Origin: Prolixibacteraceae bacterium
GTDB taxonomy: Bacteria; Bacteroidota; Bacteroidia; Bacteroidales; Prolixibacteraceae
Direction of reading: 5' to 3'
NCBI GenBank assembly: GCA_003506435.1
Contig: DOAQ01000016.1
Coordinates: 62,001 to 126,000, forward strand
DNA length: 64,000 nt
A program made the position numbers and the translations under genes. Shown here in pieces: positions 17,745 through 26,687 of the stretch. The first letter of the stretch is position 1, and each line of letters starts with the position of its first letter. The notes below the pieces were generated by a model that was given only the letters and a program-made list of their open reading frames with translations, searched no databases and was not told where the DNA came from.

Positions 17745-19595
17745 TTATAACCACGGAGTGTTTTGTGTCAGGTTCGGGTTCCGGTCTCTTTCCGAAGGCG
17801 GGATCCTGAAAATATAACACTGCTGATAACTTAACTCTGAAGCGTTTTGGAAGTAACGGGTTTGATTTGCCCCTTGTGTGTCAATTCTCCAAACCCCTGC
17901 ACCATAAGGTGGGCACCATACCCGATCAATAGCCCTCCAGCGACGTAAGTCGAATCCCCGGTGGCCTTCAGCCAACAATTCAACGATACGTTCCTGCTCG
18001 ATGGCAGCAAAGAATGAAGCCTTATCAGCCGTTTTACTGGCAGCCAGCGGTGGCAGATTGCCCCTGTGACGGATGCGGTTGACTAATGCAATTGCATCGG
18101 TTTGTGGGCCATACGCTTCGTTGGTTGCTTCAGCATACATCAGGAACACATCGGCCAGGCGCATCACCGGCCAGTTGTAGTCGCCTTCGCTACGGCCCTG
18201 ACCTGCATAGTTACGCAGAAATTTACGGAACACATAACCTGAATTGCAACCATCGGTGTTGTACGAAGTGTATTTCACTCCATCAATTGTAACTGAAGCA
18301 TTCCATGTTTTATATATAAAGGGTATCCATCCGGTTTCCTTCAACGACAACATACTCATACACTTTTCGTAATCCCACATAATGGATGCTTTCATCCGGT
18401 AGTCGCGGTTGGCATAACTGGCCGGATTGACAGCCGAGTTCAGTTTGGTACGCGCCCCTGAAGTAGAAGGGTTGGTTGGGATCAGTTTGGCAGCAAAGTC
18501 ACCGGTAATGGTTGATTGATAACGGTCGGCAATTTCGTAACGCGGAGTAACCCAGCATTGCGAGCCTTCGTGTAAACGGCCTGCTACATCGCGCATCAGT
18601 TCCTCGCCCTGATCTGTACCAGTTCCTCCATGCGTGAATACCATAATCATTTCGCCATCTGCATTCGGGTTGCCGGTTGATGGGATAAACATGTAATAAT
18701 AGTTAGGCAACACGTCTGCATTCCCCATGGTTCCCCAACTGCCGGGGTCCCCGTTACGGAAAAGGTTCAATCCGTAATCTTCAATCACACTTTTAAAATC
18801 GGCTGCCGCCGCTTTGTAGGCAGCATCGGCTTCCGTAACGCTGGGAGTGAACGTACTCAGTTCAGTCCAGCCAAATTTATTCCAGCTTGCCCAGTACAAT
18901 TGCAATTTACCACGGAAGGCAAGGGCAGCCGGTTTTGAAGCACGCCCTATTTGTGAAGCTTTTAATGGAAGTTTTTCGAAAGCATACGTAAAGTCAGCCA
19001 TAATTGAATCTTTGATCATCGATACCGGCATCCTTTCTATGTTTTCGACTTCCGAATTACTGTTAATAACATGACCGATATAAGGCACATCTCCCCACAT
19101 AGATATTAACCGGAAGTAAACCATTCCCCTTAGCAGGCGGGCTTCCCCAATGATGGTTTCAAGTCCCGACAACGATGTGGCACTTGCCGAAGGAAGCATC
19201 TTTTCCACATTTTCAATAACGTAATTGGCATTGTTTACACCTCCGTACAAATAACGAAAATATTTATCGAATGCAGAACCATAACCTGAAGGGTTATAGT
19301 TGCCCCCATTGTACGCATCGCCTTTCTGCAGGTTCCCGCTGGTGGTACTGTTACCACGGGTGCGAACGTATTCTCCCTGCCCGTCGAAATAATAATCACG
19401 GTCGAACAGCGGGCGTACAGATGAATAAAGGCCGTACAGGGCAGTTGTTGCATCCGCTTCTGTCTGCCAAAATGCCGATGCGCCCATCTCGGTAGTAGGT
19501 TGTTGTTCCAAAAGGTCTTCAGTACAGGATACCGGGAAAAGCGTTAATCCTGCCAAGACAGATATTATTAATATTTTTGAACTTATTTTTTTCAT
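17745..19595 (-). CDS. SusD/RagB-like glycan-binding lipoprotein (PUL 1)
   Basis: 616 residues. Lipobox FPVSC (about Cys24) followed by TEDLLEQQPTTE, the classic SusD start. TPR-type helices and the C-terminal SusD signature are present: YNWPVMRLADVFLMYAEATNEAYG, INRIRHRGNLPPL, IEQERIVELLAEGHRGFDLRRWR and a final FRIPPSERDRNPNLTQNPW-like end. SusD proteins cap the SusC channel on the cell surface and bind the glycan. Starts 14 bases after the SusC stop. Confidence 0.95.
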   Translation of the reverse strand: MKKISSKILIISVLAGLTLFPVSCTEDLLEQQPTTEMGASAFWQTEADATTALYGLYSSVRPLFDRDYYFDGQGEYVRTRGNSTTSGNLQKGDAYNGGNYNPSGYGSAFDKYFRYLYGGVNNANYVIENVEKMLPSASATSLSGLETIIGEARLLRGMVYFRLISMWGDVPYIGHVINSNSEVENIERMPVSMIKDSIMADFTYAFEKLPLKASQIGRASKPAALAFRGKLQLYWASWNKFGWTELSTFTPSVTEADAAYKAAAADFKSVIEDYGLNLFRNGDPGSWGTMGNADVLPNYYYMFIPSTGNPNADGEMIMVFTHGGTGTDQGEELMRDVAGRLHEGSQCWVTPRYEIADRYQSTITGDFAAKLIPTNPSTSGARTKLNSAVNPASYANRDYRMKASIMWDYEKCMSMLSLKETGWIPFIYKTWNASVTIDGVKYTSYNTDGCNSGYVFRKFLRNYAGQGRSEGDYNWPVMRLADVFLMYAEATNEAYGPQTDAIALVNRIRHRGNLPPLAASKTADKASFFAAIEQERIVELLAEGHRGFDLRRWRAIDRVWCPPYGAGVWRIDTQGANQTRYFQNASELSYQQCYIFRIPPSERDRNPNLTQNTPWL

Positions 19596-19609
19596 AACTA
19601 CAAGTTTTT

Positions 19610-22600
19610 TTAGATGCCGATGTTAATACCTAAAGAGAATGATTTATTGAGCGGATATGCATCACTTGCATGAGAAGCTTTTTCAGGGTCAAGTCCCCGG
19701 TATTTGGTTATTGTAAACACGTTTTCTGTTGAACCATAGATGCGAATGCTCTCTATTCCGAACCGCTTCAATACGTTTTTTGGCAGCGTATAACCCAACT
19801 GGAGGTTTTTAAAACGAAGGTAGCTCAGGTCATCGAGCCAGAACGTTGTTTCTTCCCTGTTGGAAGTACTACCACCAAGCCGTGGCCATTCCCCATCGCG
19901 GTTTTCAACCGACCATGGATTGTTCCAATGATCCCACGTTGAAGCGTATCGCTGGGTCCCAAAATTCACATTATTATAGATATTGATCCAGAAATCCTTT
20001 CTTCCTGCAGCTCCCTGCAAAAGAACAACCAGGTCAAACCCTTTCCATTCAGCATTAAAGTTCAGTCCAAAGTTAGCAACAGGCCGGTCTCTCTGAATAT
20101 TTGGATATGCTTTCCTGTCGTTTGCGTCAATTCTCCCATCACCGTTCAAATCTTCTCGTAGAATATCACCAGGAGATGCCCCTTGCGGAGTTGCATTATA
20201 AACATCTTGCCAGGTTTGGGCAATACCTGCATCAACGTAGGTATAAACGTAGTTGTAAGGCATATCAACAAAAACATAATTTCCACTACTTGTTGAACCT
20301 CGCCCAAGATATTCGCTCCATTTGGTTAAAATAGCTTGGTTGTAGGATGCATTCAGATTTACGGAATACGTTAGATTGCCGACCTTGTCCCTCCAAGTGA
20401 AATTTCCTTCCAGACCTTGATTTTGCATCTCCCCGATATTTTGCTTCGGAGCATCATAAGTGCCTGTCAACAATACTGACAAATCAGATGGGCGCAACAT
20501 ATCAGTTGTTGTTCTGTTATAATAATCCAGTTCGGCAGTAAGTTGAGAGCCAAAAAAAGATAAGTCTAACCCTACATTTAATACATTCGTTGATTCCCAC
20601 GAAAGATTCGTATTAACCATCTTTTTATATAATAACCCTTTGACAATACCTCCGGCAATCATATAGTTACTGGCGTTCAGAGTTTCCTGTTGCTCGTACC
20701 GACCAATCCCACTGTTGTTACCTAAACCACCATACGATATACGAAATTTACCACTAGTAAGCCACCCTTCAGTAAACGATTTAACAAATTCTTCCTCTGT
20801 AAAACGCCAGCCCAATGCTGCTGACGGGAAAAATCCGAACCGGCTGCCTTCCAGAAATTTGGAAGAACCATCGTATCGGAAGTTTGCTTCGAATAAATAC
20901 TTATCGAAAGCTGAATAATTGATACGGCCAATGTATGATCGGAGTCCTTCTGTACTTGAGTTACCTCCAGAGGTCATTGTGCCTTGTAATGCAGCATCCA
21001 ATTCATGAAGCGACGGGTGCAAACGATCGAGCCTGGTGCCGGCCTGATAGCGATCATACCAGTATTCTTCACTATAAACAAACAAGGCGCTGAAATCATG
21101 TTTGTCAGCAATGGTCAAATCATAGTTTAAACGCGCATTCATCTGGGTTTTATACCCGGTGTTCGTATAATTGGCAACTCCTATATTATCGCCCACGTAA
21201 ACTCTCGACCCGAAAGTATTGGTCTGAAAGTTATACGAACGGTTTGGTGTATTGGCAGTGTAACGGAACTGGTTGTAATAGTTCAGGGCATAGTCAATCC
21301 GGGCGGTCAGGCCTTTTACCGGGGTCCAGTCCCAGTATGCGCTTACATTTGCTTCCTGACGGTTCTGCCGGTTAAGGTTATTAACATAGACGGTATATGG
21401 ATTATATGCTTGTGGGTCTTCGTTATAAGCCATTACCCCTCCATAATAACCGCTTACCGGGTCGTAGGGGGTAATACCTGCAATAGCGAATTGCATATCG
21501 AACCCACCAGTGCTTGCAATTTCATCATCAGTAAAACCATCTTCCATCGCATACGTGTATTTCGACCAGTTGCCAGCAAATTTGACCCCGACATTCATAT
21601 TTGAACGAACCTTGTAATCGTAGTTAAAACGGGCATTGTAACGCGAAAAATCGTTGTTGATCTGAAGCCCTTTTTCATCCATTATTCCAACAGAGATGAA
21701 AAAATTTGATTTCTCGGTTCCTCCCGAAGCAGAAACATTATGGTTTTGAATACTGCCCGTTCTCATTATAACATCCCACCAGTCGGTATTCGGGTATGCA
21801 AGCGGGTCAATCATGCCGAGGGCCATCCACTGGTCAATAGTCCCGTTTTTAAACAAGAAGTTGGAAGGAAGGGTATTTGCTGCCGCGTTACGTTGGTGAA
21901 GGGTCAGCGCCCGGGGATAGTCAGCCATAAATTCATACGATTTTGTTGGGTGTTCAACAGCATACGAACTGGAAATATTGATTTTCGTTTTCGCCTGTCC
22001 TTTTCCCGAACGGGTAGTGATCAGAATAACGCCGTTTGCAGCACGCGAACCATATACTGCCGATGAAGCTGCATCTTTCAGGACCGAAACACTTTCTATG
22101 TCATTTATATTCAATCTATTAATATCCACATCAGGCATCCCGTCGACCACGACCAATGGTTTTGAGTTATTTACCGTCCCGACCCCGCGGATCAGAATAG
22201 AAAAGTCGTTTTTACCAGCCATACCGCTGTTTTGATTGATGGCCAGGCCAGGTACCAGACCCTGCATCCCCGAAGACAGGTTGGTCAACGAACGGCTGGT
22301 TATTTTTTCATCAACCTTTACCGCTGAAACGGCTCCTGTGAGGTTTGCCTTTTTCTGGGTCCCGTAACCAATGGCAACCACTTCCTCAATCCCGATGGTT
22401 TCTTCTTCTAACACCACATTGATTTCCCGTTTCCCGGAAACGGGAATTTCCTGACTTTTCATTCCTACAAAAGAAAACATCAGAGTAGCATCAGCCGGAA
22501 CATTGAGAAGCGAATAGTTTCCGTTAAAATCGGTAATGGTTCCATTGGTTGTGCCTTTTACAACTACTGAAACGCCGGGTAAAGGCTGGCTGGACGAATC

Positions 22601-23011
22601 GGTGACTTTACCTTTGACATTCATTTGTTGAATTTGGTTTTGGCTGTACGATTCGGTAGTCAGAACAATCTGACGGTCGGACACAACAAACTTCACATTT
22701 GTTCCGGCAAAAAGGTTGTCCAAAACTTCTTCAATCTTTTTTTGATTTGCGGACACAGACACTTCCCTGTTAACATTGACCAAGTCCTTGTTAAAAAGGA
22801 AATAATAGTTGGTTACATTTTCAATTTCATTTAATACGTCCAACAATTTTACGTTTTTCAGATTAAGAGTAACATGGGCTTGTTGTGAATAAGACGAAGA
22901 AGCCCAGGTCTGAAAAACAAAAAACAATAAGAAAAATGCACTTAGTCGCATAATTTTCAACACTTTAAGGAAGTTGGACATGCCAACCCCGTTTTGTAAC
23001 TTTTTTTTCAT
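19610..23011 (-). CDS. SusC-like TonB-dependent glycan transporter with STN signalling domain (PUL 1)
   Basis: 1133 residues. Signal peptide within the first 43 residues. Then an STN domain (about 45-125; VTLNLKNVKLLDVLNEIE), a CarboxypepD-reg-like beta-sandwich (about 130-215; VKGKVTDSSSQPLPGVSVVVKG), the conserved EEVVAIGYGTQKK segment, a plug domain (GVGTVNNSKPLVVVDGMPD, SVSVLKDAASSAVYGSRAANGVILITT) and a 22-strand barrel ending in SLGINIGI. The STN domain marks a transporter that signals to an anti-sigma factor; the matching FecR and sigma genes are directly upstream. It should import pectin oligosaccharides across the outer membrane. Confidence 0.96.
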   Translation of the reverse strand: MKKKLQNGVGMSNFLKVLKIMRLSAFFLLFFVFQTWASSSYSQQAHVTLNLKNVKLLDVLNEIENVTNYYFLFNKDLVNVNREVSVSANQKKIEEVLDNLFAGTNVKFVVSDRQIVLTTESYSQNQIQQMNVKGKVTDSSSQPLPGVSVVVKGTTNGTITDFNGNYSLLNVPADATLMFSFVGMKSQEIPVSGKREINVVLEEETIGIEEVVAIGYGTQKKANLTGAVSAVKVDEKITSRSLTNLSSGMQGLVPGLAINQNSGMAGKNDFSILIRGVGTVNNSKPLVVVDGMPDVDINRLNINDIESVSVLKDAASSAVYGSRAANGVILITTRSGKGQAKTKINISSSYAVEHPTKSYEFMADYPRALTLHQRNAAANTLPSNFLFKNGTIDQWMALGMIDPLAYPNTDWWDVIMRTGSIQNHNVSASGGTEKSNFFISVGIMDEKGLQINNDFSRYNARFNYDYKVRSNMNVGVKFAGNWSKYTYAMEDGFTDDEIASTGGFDMQFAIAGITPYDPVSGYYGGVMAYNEDPQAYNPYTVYVNNLNRQNRQEANVSAYWDWTPVKGLTARIDYALNYYNQFRYTANTPNRSYNFQTNTFGSRVYVGDNIGVANYTNTGYKTQMNARLNYDLTIADKHDFSALFVYSEEYWYDRYQAGTRLDRLHPSLHELDAALQGTMTSGGNSSTEGLRSYIGRINYSAFDKYLFEANFRYDGSSKFLEGSRFGFFPSAALGWRFTEEEFVKSFTEGWLTSGKFRISYGGLGNNSGIGRYEQQETLNASNYMIAGGIVKGLLYKKMVNTNLSWESTNVLNVGLDLSFFGSQLTAELDYYNRTTTDMLRPSDLSVLLTGTYDAPKQNIGEMQNQGLEGNFTWRDKVGNLTYSVNLNASYNQAILTKWSEYLGRGSTSSGNYVFVDMPYNYVYTYVDAGIAQTWQDVYNATPQGASPGDILREDLNGDGRIDANDRKAYPNIQRDRPVANFGLNFNAEWKGFDLVVLLQGAAGRKDFWINIYNNVNFGTQRYASTWDHWNNPWSVENRDGEWPRLGGSTSNREETTFWLDDLSYLRFKNLQLGYTLPKNVLKRFGIESIRIYGSTENVFTITKYRGLDPEKASHASDAYPLNKSFSLGINIGI

Positions 23012-23018
23012 AAATTTG
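23011..23018 (+). promoter_or_regulatory. Candidate antisense -7 box overlapping the susC start codon (PUL 1)
   Basis: TAAATTTG fits the Bacteroidota -7 consensus TAnnTTTG on the plus strand. Its first base is part of the susC start codon on the other strand. A TTTG lies at about 22993-22996, with a spacer somewhat shorter than usual. The identical box is at the same place in PUL 2 (42316-42323). Confidence 0.4.
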
Positions 23019-23024
23019 AATCGT

Positions 23025-23098
23025 TAAGTAGTTAATTATTCAAGAGATTACGCTGCTTTTCGTTCAGGAAGATGTTCGTAGCATCTTCCTTTTTTAAT
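23025..23098 (+). ncRNA. Candidate DonS-like antisense small RNA of PUL 1
   Basis: Predicted RNA of about 70-75 bases, opposite in direction to susC and covering the susC leader and the end of fecR. It would start a few bases after the box at 23011-23018 and end at the terminator at 23066-23096. DonS of Bacteroides fragilis has this layout: cis-antisense RNA between the anti-sigma gene and susC, repressing the PUL. Here the evidence is promoter-like box plus terminator only. Confidence 0.45.
23066..23096 (+). terminator. Intrinsic terminator on the plus strand in the fecR-susC gap (PUL 1)
   Basis: Nine-base stem aggaagatg (23066-23074) and catcttcct (23082-23090), loop of seven, then a T tract tttttaatt. 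The T tract is on the plus strand; on the minus strand the stem is preceded by As and followed by gaacg, so it does not suit fecR termination well. The fecR stop codon overlaps the T tract. Confidence 0.65.
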
Positions 23099-24125
23099 TA
23101 AAATTTTTTAACCTGTTTCCATCTAATTTGAATTTTATTTTACGTTTTGTGAAACTTCCGTCGGGAGCTTTTGTTCTGCCCATTTCCTGATATTGTATTG
23201 GCGCTGTAATGGTGATAAGCCGAAGCACTTCATCAAGAGGTTCGCTCTCAAAGGTTGCATAGTACTTAAAGTCTTTCAGTTTCTGACCTTCAAGTTCAAT
23301 GTCAACGTCGTACCACCTGCTAAGCCTTTTCGCAACTTCTTCAAATGCCTCATCCTGAATGATCATTTTACCCGATATCCAGGAAGAATAATTTTGCGCC
23401 TTTACGTCTTTCAGTAAAAATTTATTTCCTTTTTTGTACAAAGTGAATTGTTGACCGGGAACTAAACCAGATAAAGTTTCATCGTTTTTCCCAAAAATAT
23501 TAACCTTACCGGTTTGCAGTGTAATTACTTCATCGCGACTGTCGGAATAAGCCGAAACGTTAAAACTGGTACCCAGTACTTCAACTTTTAATGATGGTGT
23601 ATTTACACTGAACTTTTTACCGTTTTTCTTAACGACATTAAAGAAAGCCTCGCCTTCAAGATAAACATTCCTGGTTTTACCAAACTCAACAGGGTATTTG
23701 AGTTTCGATTTGCTATTTAAAAATCCCGTTGAACCATCGGGCAAGTGAAATTCGGTTCGCACTCCGGAAGGACAGCTAATTTCAGCCCAGGCATTTGAAT
23801 CAACGGTTTTTTTCGATTGAAAATATAATATACCTGTGACAAGCAAAAGAGGGACAAACAGGATAGCTGCCGTATTCCGAACAAAACGATAAATATTAAA
23901 TACAGGCCTGAATTCATAATCCTGGACAAACAGTTGCTGTTTAATATTTGTCCAGGCCCGGTTTTTATTAAAATCGGACGACTGGCTCAAATCGGTTTCA
24001 TCCCATTGCTTTTCCAACTGTCCATAAAAATCTTTGTCATTCTCCCCGCTTTCAAATCCTTTTAAGACAGAATAATAATCACGTCGTGAATATTTCCCTT
24101 TTAAATATTTTTTTATTGATTCCAT
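23094..24125 (-). CDS. FecR-family anti-sigma factor (PUL 1)
   Basis: 343 residues. N-terminal cytoplasmic part (1 to about 80), one membrane segment (about 85-105: RNTAAILFVPLLLVTGILYF), a periplasmic FecR domain (about 115-215: EISCPSGVRTEFHLPDGS, VYLEGEAFFNV) and a C-terminal DUF4974-type domain (about 260-330: FEEVAKRLSRWYDVDIE). It holds the ECF sigma factor until the STN domain of the loaded SusC signals. It lies between sigma and SusC, as usual. Confidence 0.95.
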   Translation of the reverse strand: MESIKKYLKGKYSRRDYYSVLKGFESGENDKDFYGQLEKQWDETDLSQSSDFNKNRAWTNIKQQLFVQDYEFRPVFNIYRFVRNTAAILFVPLLLVTGILYFQSKKTVDSNAWAEISCPSGVRTEFHLPDGSTGFLNSKSKLKYPVEFGKTRNVYLEGEAFFNVVKKNGKKFSVNTPSLKVEVLGTSFNVSAYSDSRDEVITLQTGKVNIFGKNDETLSGLVPGQQFTLYKKGNKFLLKDVKAQNYSSWISGKMIIQDEAFEEVAKRLSRWYDVDIELEGQKLKDFKYYATFESEPLDEVLRLITITAPIQYQEMGRTKAPDGSFTKRKIKFKLDGNRLKNFN

Positions 24126-24206
24126 ATCACTCAGATCAAGATTTGATGTCCTTTATACAGTAATATGGAATCTGCAAAAAAACTACGTAGTTGAAATCCG
24201 CTTTTT

Positions 24207-24806
24207 TTAGATTTTATTTTGGTTCAGGAATAAACTGAAGAAAAGAAGTCCGGCGATATGTTCTTCCGAAAGTGCCTGTTTTAAATGTTTCAGAGCTTCG
24301 GATAAATGTTTTTCTACGGTTCTCGGGGAGATTTCCAACATGATAGAAATATCTTTCACCAGAATTCCCTGCTTTTTGTGGAGAACGATGATTTCCTTTT
24401 GCCGTGGTGGCAGCTTATCGATCATTTTATCAACCAACTCCAGTAATGAATGATAATCAATCTGCTCTTCCGTTCGATTATCGAAATCAACGGAAGAACC
24501 AAGAATCTCATGCTTATAGTTATTTTCCTTTGCCTTTTTCAGAAAAAGCTCACGTATGTAATTGAAGGTTATTTTAAACAAATACGACTTAAACGAAAGT
24601 TCAGTGTTTATTGAAGTCCTGGCATTCCATACTTTAATAAACACTTCCTGAACCACCTCTTCTGCTTCTTCATTTGATTTTAAATATCCTTTGGCAAAAA
24701 CAAAAATACGCCTGGCATATTCTTCAAAAATATTCCGGAATGCATCTTTATTTCCCTTTTTCAGGTTGACAACCCATTCCTTTTCATTATTTAATTGATT
24801 TGCCAA
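24207..24806 (-). CDS. ECF RNA polymerase sigma factor (PUL 1)
   Basis: 199 residues. Region 2: FEEYARRIFVFAKGYLKSNEEAEEVVQEVFIKVW. Region 4: LPPRQKEIIVLHKKQGILVKDISIMLEISPRTVEKHLSEAL. This is the Bacteroidetes family of sigma factors paired with FecR. There is no in-frame ATG near the N-terminus; the frame opens with TTG at 24806 and is closed upstream by a stop, so TTG is the likely start. It should activate PUL 1 when pectin fragments bind SusC. Confidence 0.93.
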   Translation of the reverse strand: MANQLNNEKEWVVNLKKGNKDAFRNIFEEYARRIFVFAKGYLKSNEEAEEVVQEVFIKVWNARTSINTELSFKSYLFKITFNYIRELFLKKAKENNYKHEILGSSVDFDNRTEEQIDYHSLLELVDKMIDKLPPRQKEIIVLHKKQGILVKDISIMLEISPRTVEKHLSEALKHLKQALSEEHIAGLLFFSLFLNQNKI

Positions 24807-25105
24807 ATTATATTTCAGATAGAAATGTTTTTAAATAGTTTCTTTCAAGCAAAATATCAAGATTGAAATGACAAGCTAATAATACATACAAATGTTGAAA
24901 AAAATAAGGAATAAAAAAAAGTGACCAGCATAACCGCAATTGTGTAGAACTACATTTACAGCGAATGGGCTATCTCTGTCCCGCCTGGGCCAGAGATGTG
25001 TGCCGGAGAGCTTTGCTGTTTTCTTTGGCACGAAACCAAGGTAACAACGATCAAAATCGAAAATAAAATTCACATACCTCTATTGCTTCCGTGGAATTTT
25101 ACGCT
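24807..25105. other. Spacer between PUL 1 and PUL 2
   Basis: 299 bases. It contains an inverted repeat at 24972-24997 (atctctg and ccc facing ggg and cagagat, loop gcct) without a T tract, and A/T-rich runs near 24895-24925. The promoter of the PUL 1 sigma gene must lie here, but no consensus box is clear. A 65-codon frame in this stretch has no family features. Confidence 0.5.
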
Positions 25106-26647
25106 CTATTTACAGGACAATGCATCGGAATAAACGATTGCGTCAACAAAATTGACCATTGCATCGCTATTTGCATTCAGCCAATTAAAGGTAACCGTAT
25201 GTTTTCCTTTTGGCAATTGATATTTCCAAAATAAATCAGTCCGCCGGGCATTCGATGATGAAACAGGCAAACTGGCCGTTTCGACAGATACTCCATCGAC
25301 CGACATTTCGACCCGGGCCACGTAACCTGCATCGGAACTTTGAACGTACCCTCTGAAAACTACGCCAATTCCCAAAAACGAAAATTCTCCTATTTGAAAA
25401 ATATGCTTGTTGATAGCAACCCGATCTATCGGAAAATGTCCGGGAAATGATTGTTCAAGTTTTACCGGTTGAGGCTGCTGGCAGACAATAGTGATTTCAT
25501 CGTCGTTTACCTGACCTCCATTTTTAGCGACAACCTGAAGCGCATGTTTTAGTCCCAGTTCGTAAACATTATTTAGCGAAAGACTTGTATAAGCAAAATT
25601 CCGGTCTTCGACTTCGTAGAGATTCTTTTTCCAGTATTCAGAAACATTGCTGTACCCCAACATCGTCCCCAAAATTCCAGCCGCCGTTGACGGATTGCAA
25701 TCAGCATCCTGACCGCAACGGGTTGCAATATCAATGGTTTTGGAAAAATCGCCCTGTCCGTATAGCAAGCCGATAGCCACATACGCGCTGTTTATTTTCG
25801 CATCAATATCGAAAGAAGCATATACTCCATCGGGACATCCGTAATCCTGAGTCCACTTTTTTTGACACTCGAACCATGTTTGTTTCCAGTCGGCAGGATA
25901 TTGTTTATGCCACCCGATAACATCACTGATGCATTGGTGAAAAGAACTTTCCGCAGGAATAGTTTTGAGGGCTTCGCTCACAATAAAATTCACATCGTTG
26001 GAAATAAACGCGAGAGAATACATGGCAGCAACAAAAACACCTCCATACCATCCGTCGCCACAACAGATCATGTGACCAATTTTATCTGAAAAAGCGCTGG
26101 CCGTATTGGGCATTCCGGGAGACATTAATCCCGCATAATCGGCTTCAATCTGAAAGTCAATATCATCAGCATGAGGGTTATTTATCCAATCGCCGGAAGC
26201 TGAAGGCATGATTCCATGAAGGATATTGTACCGGGCTGCCTGGTTCGCATGCCACAGCGGATACTCTGATCGAGCAAATATTTGGGCAATCGAATCCAAA
26301 GGAGCATCCAACCCAAATCGTTCAAATGCACGGACAAAGGTCAAATCCATGTACACATCATCATACAAACCGGGGAATGTATCGTAGTATTTTTTGATTG
26401 CCCCGTCAGGCCAGGGAATCGGGGTATAATCCTGAATCATCGTCCCGTTAAATAAAAATTCGACAGGCCCGCCATACGTACAGCCGATGGTTTGTCCGGC
26501 CCAACCTCCTTTTATTTTATCAGCCAATATCGTTTTCGATAGCTTGAATGTTTCGGGGAATAAACTATTTTTTGGTTTTTGCTCCGAACAAGAAAAACTT
26601 ATCCACAACAAAAGTCCAATTGTAAACAGACATGGTTTGCATTTCAT
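25106..26647 (-). CDS. Exported lipoprotein of the ADP-ribosylglycohydrolase (DraG) fold
   Basis: 513 residues from the ATG at 26647; the longer frame to 26704 overlaps the upstream gene and has no signal character. Lipobox WISFSC (about Cys20). Residues about 40-365 carry DraG-family metal motifs: KIKGGWAGQTIG, DDVYMDLTF (96-104) and CGQDADCNPSTAAGILG (about 311-327). The C-terminal 140 residues are beta-rich (VARVEMSVDGVSVETASLP, KGKHTVTFNW) and look like a carbohydrate-binding sandwich. Classical members remove ADP-ribose in the cytoplasm, so a lipoprotein in a PUL more likely cleaves an N- or O-glycosidic bond in a glycan. Last gene of PUL 2. Confidence 0.8.
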   Translation of the reverse strand: MKCKPCLFTIGLLLWISFSCSEQKPKNSLFPETFKLSKTILADKIKGGWAGQTIGCTYGGPVEFLFNGTMIQDYTPIPWPDGAIKKYYDTFPGLYDDVYMDLTFVRAFERFGLDAPLDSIAQIFARSEYPLWHANQAARYNILHGIMPSASGDWINNPHADDIDFQIEADYAGLMSPGMPNTASAFSDKIGHMICCGDGWYGGVFVAAMYSLAFISNDVNFIVSEALKTIPAESSFHQCISDVIGWHKQYPADWKQTWFECQKKWTQDYGCPDGVYASFDIDAKINSAYVAIGLLYGQGDFSKTIDIATRCGQDADCNPSTAAGILGTMLGYSNVSEYWKKNLYEVEDRNFAYTSLSLNNVYELGLKHALQVVAKNGGQVNDDEITIVCQQPQPVKLEQSFPGHFPIDRVAINKHIFQIGEFSFLGIGVVFRGYVQSSDAGYVARVEMSVDGVSVETASLPVSSSNARRTDLFWKYQLPKGKHTVTFNWLNANSDAMVNFVDAIVYSDALSCK

Positions 26648-26687
26648 CGTTTTACTTTTTGATTGTTTTGTGAATCTTACACAAGGT

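Noticed and set aside
24972..24997. Hairpin that could end PUL 2 transcription
   Set aside because: There is no T tract on the minus strand after the stem, so it does not look like an intrinsic terminator; listed only as part of the spacer.
24876..25073. 65-codon minus-strand frame in the spacer between PUL 1 and PUL 2
   Set aside because: No domain features, no conserved start context, and it overlaps an inverted repeat.
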